Below, piece by piece: positions 61,170-64,000 of a stretch of DNA of 64,000 nucleotides. The translations under genes were made by a program, and so were the position numbers. Source of the DNA: Paracoccaceae bacterium (GTDB lineage: Bacteria; Pseudomonadota; Alphaproteobacteria; Rhodobacterales; Rhodobacteraceae); assembly GCA_013214575.1 (NCBI GenBank), contig JABSSD010000054.1:1-64000 (forward strand), given 5' to 3'. The notes beneath the pieces were generated by a model, which ran no database searches, was not told the origin of the DNA, and saw only the letters and a program-made list of their open reading frames with translations. Position 1 is the first letter of the stretch; each line of letters begins with the position of its first letter.

Positions 61170-62483
61170 TTAACCGCCGGGACGGCTGCGGATATTGTCG
61201 GGCAACCAGGTGGCTAGTTCTGGAAAGGCCACCAGGATCACCACCATCAGCAGCATCAGCCCGACCATGGGAAGGGCGGTCTTCGAGATGTAAGAGATCT
61301 CGTGTTTGGTCATGCCCTGCAGCACAAACAGGTTAAAGCCGATCGGTGGCGTCACCTGGGCCATCTCAACCACTACCACGATAAAGATACCAAACCAGAT
61401 CGGATCAATCCCGGCCTGACGGATCATCGGTTCAATGATCGCCATGGTCAGCACCACCGATGAAATCCCATCCAGGAACATGCCCAGGAACACATAGAAG
61501 ATGGTCAGCGCCACGATCAGTTCCAGCGGTGACAGGTTCAGGGTGTCGATCCAATCAGCCAGCGCCCGTGGCAACCCGGTAAAGCCCATCGACAGCGACA
61601 AAAAGAACGCCCCCATCAGGATCAGCGAGATCATCGCCGAGGTGCGGGTGGCGCCCATCAAGGATTCCGTGAAGGTTTTCCAGCTGAGCGAGCCCTGCAG
61701 GAAGGCCAGGGTCAGGGATCCCAGCACCCCAACAGCGGCGGCCTCGGTTGCGGTGGCAAAGCCCATATACATTGAGCCGATGACCACCGTGACCAGCATC
61801 AGCACCGGCACCAGAAAGCGGCTTTCAGACAGCATGGTGCCAAAACTCATCGGCGGTTCCGGGTCGGGGCGGGGGCCCTTGGAGAAGAAATGCCAGCCCA
61901 TGATATACAGGGTGAACAGGCTGGCCAGCACCAGACCGGGCAGAATGCCGGCCATGAACAGCTTGGTGATGCTTTCATTGATGGTGACACCGTAGACGAT
62001 CAGCGTCAGCGACGGCGGGATCATCAGCCCCAGCGTTGCCGCGCCGGCCAGGGTGCCGATGATCATGTGCTCGGGGTAGCCGCGCCTGCGCAGCTCGGGG
62101 ATCGACATCTTGCCGACGGTGGTCAGGGTGGCCGCGGATGAACCCGACACCGCGGCAAAGATGGTGCAGGCGGCAATATTGGTGTGCAGCAAGCCGCCCG
62201 GCAGCCAGCGCATCCAGGGAGCCAGACCGCGGAACATGTCTTGCGATAATCGGGTTCGATATAATATCTCGCCCATCCAGATGAACAGCGGCAGCGCCGT
62301 CAGGGTCCAGCTGGAGGAGCCGGTCCAGATGGTGGTGATCATCGCATCGCCAGCCGGGCGGGTGGTGAACATCATCATGCCAACCCAGGCCACGCCCATC
62401 AGCGCCAGGCCAATCCATACTGAGCCGCCCAGCAGGGCGAACAGCACGAACAAAAAGATCATGGTGGTATAAAGCTCGTTCAT
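61170..62483 (-). CDS. dctM: TRAP transporter large permease (DctM)
   Basis: The 437-residue inner-membrane protein has about twelve hydrophobic segments and DctM landmarks. These are TALPLFIWMGEILYRTRLSQ, AACTIFAAVSGSSAATLTTVG, TLAGAATLGLMIPPSLTLIV, GFATATEAAAVGVLGSL and VVEMAQVTPPIGFNLFVLQG. With DctQ and DctP it imports an organic acid using an ion gradient. It overlaps dctQ by four bases. The substrate is not deducible. Confidence 0.95.
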   Translation of the reverse strand: MNELYTTMIFLFVLFALLGGSVWIGLALMGVAWVGMMMFTTRPAGDAMITTIWTGSSSWTLTALPLFIWMGEILYRTRLSQDMFRGLAPWMRWLPGGLLHTNIAACTIFAAVSGSSAATLTTVGKMSIPELRRRGYPEHMIIGTLAGAATLGLMIPPSLTLIVYGVTINESITKLFMAGILPGLVLASLFTLYIMGWHFFSKGPRPDPEPPMSFGTMLSESRFLVPVLMLVTVVIGSMYMGFATATEAAAVGVLGSLTLAFLQGSLSWKTFTESLMGATRTSAMISLILMGAFFLSLSMGFTGLPRALADWIDTLNLSPLELIVALTIFYVFLGMFLDGISSVVLTMAIIEPMIRQAGIDPIWFGIFIVVVVEMAQVTPPIGFNLFVLQGMTKHEISYISKTALPMVGLMLLMVVILVAFPELATWLPDNIRSRPGG

Positions 62484-63193
62484 TCGATCGCCTCCGAGAT
62501 GATGCTGGTTTTGCGGTGGACCAAAAGACGGGTCAGATAATCCCAGATCGCCACCGCCAGCAGCACGGTGCCGATCGACATCGGCAATTGTGGCAGCCAG
62601 ACCGGGGTATAGACCCAGTCAGAGCCGGTCTCGGCCCAGATTTGCCCCCATTTGCCGGGTGCATTGACGAACATCGCAAAGAACGACAGCAGCCATTCGG
62701 GCACAAAATCCTGCCCCTGGGTGCGGTCATTCAGCAGCTCTGACATTATGTTTGTCTTGATCGCGTAGCGGGCGAAATAGGTGGCGATAACGGCAGCGAT
62801 CCACATCGCCACGACGTCCAGCCAAAAGCCCAGAAACCTGTTCATGTTCAGGAAGATCGACACCCGGATATGGGCGCCCCGGGTCAGCGCATGGGCCAGC
62901 GCCAGGAACGAGGTCGCGGCCATCGCATAGCCGGCATACTCAGTCGATCCGGGAAAGGTCAGGCTGCTCCACCGTGCGATCATCTGCGCCACGATCAGCA
63001 GCAGAATGGCCACCATGCAACAGGAGGCGGCGACGCCGGCCCCCAGATAGACCCGGTCCAGCAGCCGCCAGACCGGACGCAACAGCCGCTCGGCTGGGTC
63101 GCGGTACAGCAGACAAAACGCCGCCAGAACAGTTGGAAAAATAAACAGCCAGACCCATAGTGGCAGGCCCAGAAAAGGTTGCCAATCGCGCAA
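62480..63193 (-). CDS. dctQ: TRAP transporter small permease (DctQ)
   Basis: The 237-residue protein has a short first hydrophobic segment (GLPLWVWLFIFPTVLAAFCL) and the four-helix DctQ core with STEYAGYAMAATSFLALAHA and HIRVSIFLNMNRF. It is longer than usual (about 165-200), with an extra 30-35 residue loop (SELLNDRTQGQDFVPEW and NAPGKWGQIWAETGSDW) before the last segment, a form seen in some DctQ subfamilies. It is 73 bases after dctP, past a hairpin. Confidence 0.88.
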   Translation of the reverse strand: MRDWQPFLGLPLWVWLFIFPTVLAAFCLLYRDPAERLLRPVWRLLDRVYLGAGVAASCCMVAILLLIVAQMIARWSSLTFPGSTEYAGYAMAATSFLALAHALTRGAHIRVSIFLNMNRFLGFWLDVVAMWIAAVIATYFARYAIKTNIMSELLNDRTQGQDFVPEWLLSFFAMFVNAPGKWGQIWAETGSDWVYTPVWLPQLPMSIGTVLLAVAIWDYLTRLLVHRKTSIISEAIE

Positions 63194-63218
63194 TACCCTA
63201 TCCCCCGGTCAGATATGA

Positions 63219-63250
63219 CAGGGCCCGACGCTGGATCGCGTCGGGCCCTG
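63219..63250 (-). other. Strong hairpin between dctP and dctQ
   Basis: A 13-bp perfect stem (CAGGGCCCGACGC with GCGTCGGGCCCTG) with a six-base loop and no T-run follows the dctP stop. As in the Liv operon, it probably stabilises the binding-protein mRNA and lowers read-through into the permease genes. Confidence 0.65.
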
Positions 63251-63266
63251 AAGTAAAATGGTGATT

Positions 63267-64000
63267 TTAGTTGGCGTTATAGGCGTCCAGAATGGCCTGA
63301 CCGTCGTCGCCGACCTGCTCCAGCCAGTCCGAGGTCATTTTGGCACCAATCGCTTCCAGCTCGGCCAGGAATTCGGGGCCTGCATCGGTCACCTGCATGC
63401 CATTGGCTTCCAGCTGTTCGAAATACCAACCTGCCAGTTCTTCCGATTTGGCCGAACAATCGGCGCCGGTCTCGGTGGCTGCCTTTTGCACTGCCGCCTG
63501 GGTGTCGGCGCTCAGCCCGTCCCAGATGCCTTTGTTGACCATCACATAGTTGCGCGGCAGCCAGGCGTTGACCTTGTAGTAATGGGTCAGCTGTTCCCAG
63601 ACCTTACGATCATATCCGGTTGAGCCGGAGGAGATGAAGGCCTCGGCCACACCGGTGGCCAGTGCCTGTGACAGTTCGGCGGCTTCGACCTGAACCGGGA
63701 TCATGCCCAGAGCCTCGGCAAAGGTGGCGGTGGCGGTGTTGTACGAGCGGAACTTGACCCCTTGGGTGTCCGCAGAAGAGTTCACTTCTTTCTTGAAGTA
63801 GAACCCCTGACCGGGCCAGGGGCAGGTATAAAGCGCCACAAGGTTCAGCTCCGACAGCTGGGCGTTGACCTTGTCCTTGGCGGCGTTCCACAGCTTGTCA
63901 TTGTCGGCATAGGTGGTGGCGATAAAGGGCAGGTTGTCCCAGCCCAGCAAAGGCACCTCGTTGGCGTGGGCCGACATGAAGCGTTCGCCAATCGGAGCTT
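63267..64000 (-). CDS. dctP: TRAP transporter substrate-binding protein (DctP), 5' part outside window
   Basis: The visible 244 C-terminal residues fit a DctP-type periplasmic binding protein: VKFRSYNTATATFAEALGMI holds the conserved arginine that binds a carboxylate, then PVQVEAAELSQALATGVAEA and WDGLSADTQAAVQKAATETG. The frame stays open to the window edge, with GERF read before the internal ATG at 63977, so the true start and signal peptide are beyond 64000. Confidence 0.9.
   Translation of the reverse strand, partial: APIGERFMSAHANEVPLLGWDNLPFIATTYADNDKLWNAAKDKVNAQLSELNLVALYTCPWPGQGFYFKKEVNSSADTQGVKFRSYNTATATFAEALGMIPVQVEAAELSQALATGVAEAFISSGSTGYDRKVWEQLTHYYKVNAWLPRNYVMVNKGIWDGLSADTQAAVQKAATETGADCSAKSEELAGWYFEQLEANGMQVTDAGPEFLAELEAIGAKMTSDWLEQVGDDGQAILDAYNAN

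Overview
The window looks like chromosome of a marine alphaproteobacterium of the Rhodobacterales (Roseobacter group). The grounds are high GC with strong GC3 bias, the glyQ - small membrane protein - gltS - glyS - PEP-utilising enzyme order, a FolB with a long C-terminal extension, DUF1127/DUF1178/EcsC genes, and several TRAP and Liv-type uptake systems. This placement is inference from gene content; no rRNA or marker search was possible. No tRNA, rRNA or CRISPR was seen, and no gene-free stretch exceeds 300 bases.

Layout. 1-800: the end of an IS5-type element that has cut into a low-GC gene for a small membrane protein. 1-10.5 kb: housekeeping and accessory genes (mtnP, a SulP transporter, acetyltransferases, a GFA-type Zn protein, EcsC, DUF1178, an SDR, and a SPOR/peptidoglycan-binding protein whose trypsin-like domain has lost its catalytic residues). 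10.7-22.8 kb: a forward block with glyQ, gltS, glyS, a PpdK-like enzyme, a cell-wall hydrolase, folB, folP and glmM. 22.8-36 kb: two paralogous EamA exporters, ilvC, two overlapping Lrp regulators, a class V aminotransferase, a UbiH-type hydroxylase, a HAD nucleotidase, a GntR regulator, a large membrane glycosyltransferase, carA, a YqeY protein, DUF1127 and TauE.

36.3-51.6 kb is a catabolic island. A Liv-type ABC importer with a Tat-exported binding protein lies beside genes matching the reductive nicotinate route known from Eubacterium barkeri. These encode a molybdenum hydroxylase (FAD subunit plus a fused 2Fe-2S/Mo subunit), 6-hydroxynicotinate reductase and enamidase. With them are an ApbE-like UPF0280 protein, two tandem 'amino acid synthesis' (PF06684) proteins and a MarR regulator. 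The operon genes overlap tightly, and a similar operator-like sequence lies upstream of the oxidoreductase operon, the enamidase gene and the MarR gene.

51.7-60.9 kb is the most unusual part. It is an eight-gene, tightly overlapping operon encoding a Ser/Thr kinase, a long FHA protein, a PP2C phosphatase, three different dynamin/P-loop GTPases, a Roadblock/LC7-like protein and an unrecognised protein. The kinase-FHA-phosphatase trio resembles the switch that controls type VI secretion, but no secretion gene is present and the trio is welded to GTPases. This is my best candidate for an undescribed system, probably a phosphorylation-controlled membrane-remodelling or GTPase switch machine. 61.2-64 kb holds a TRAP transporter (dctM, dctQ and a dctP cut by the window edge).
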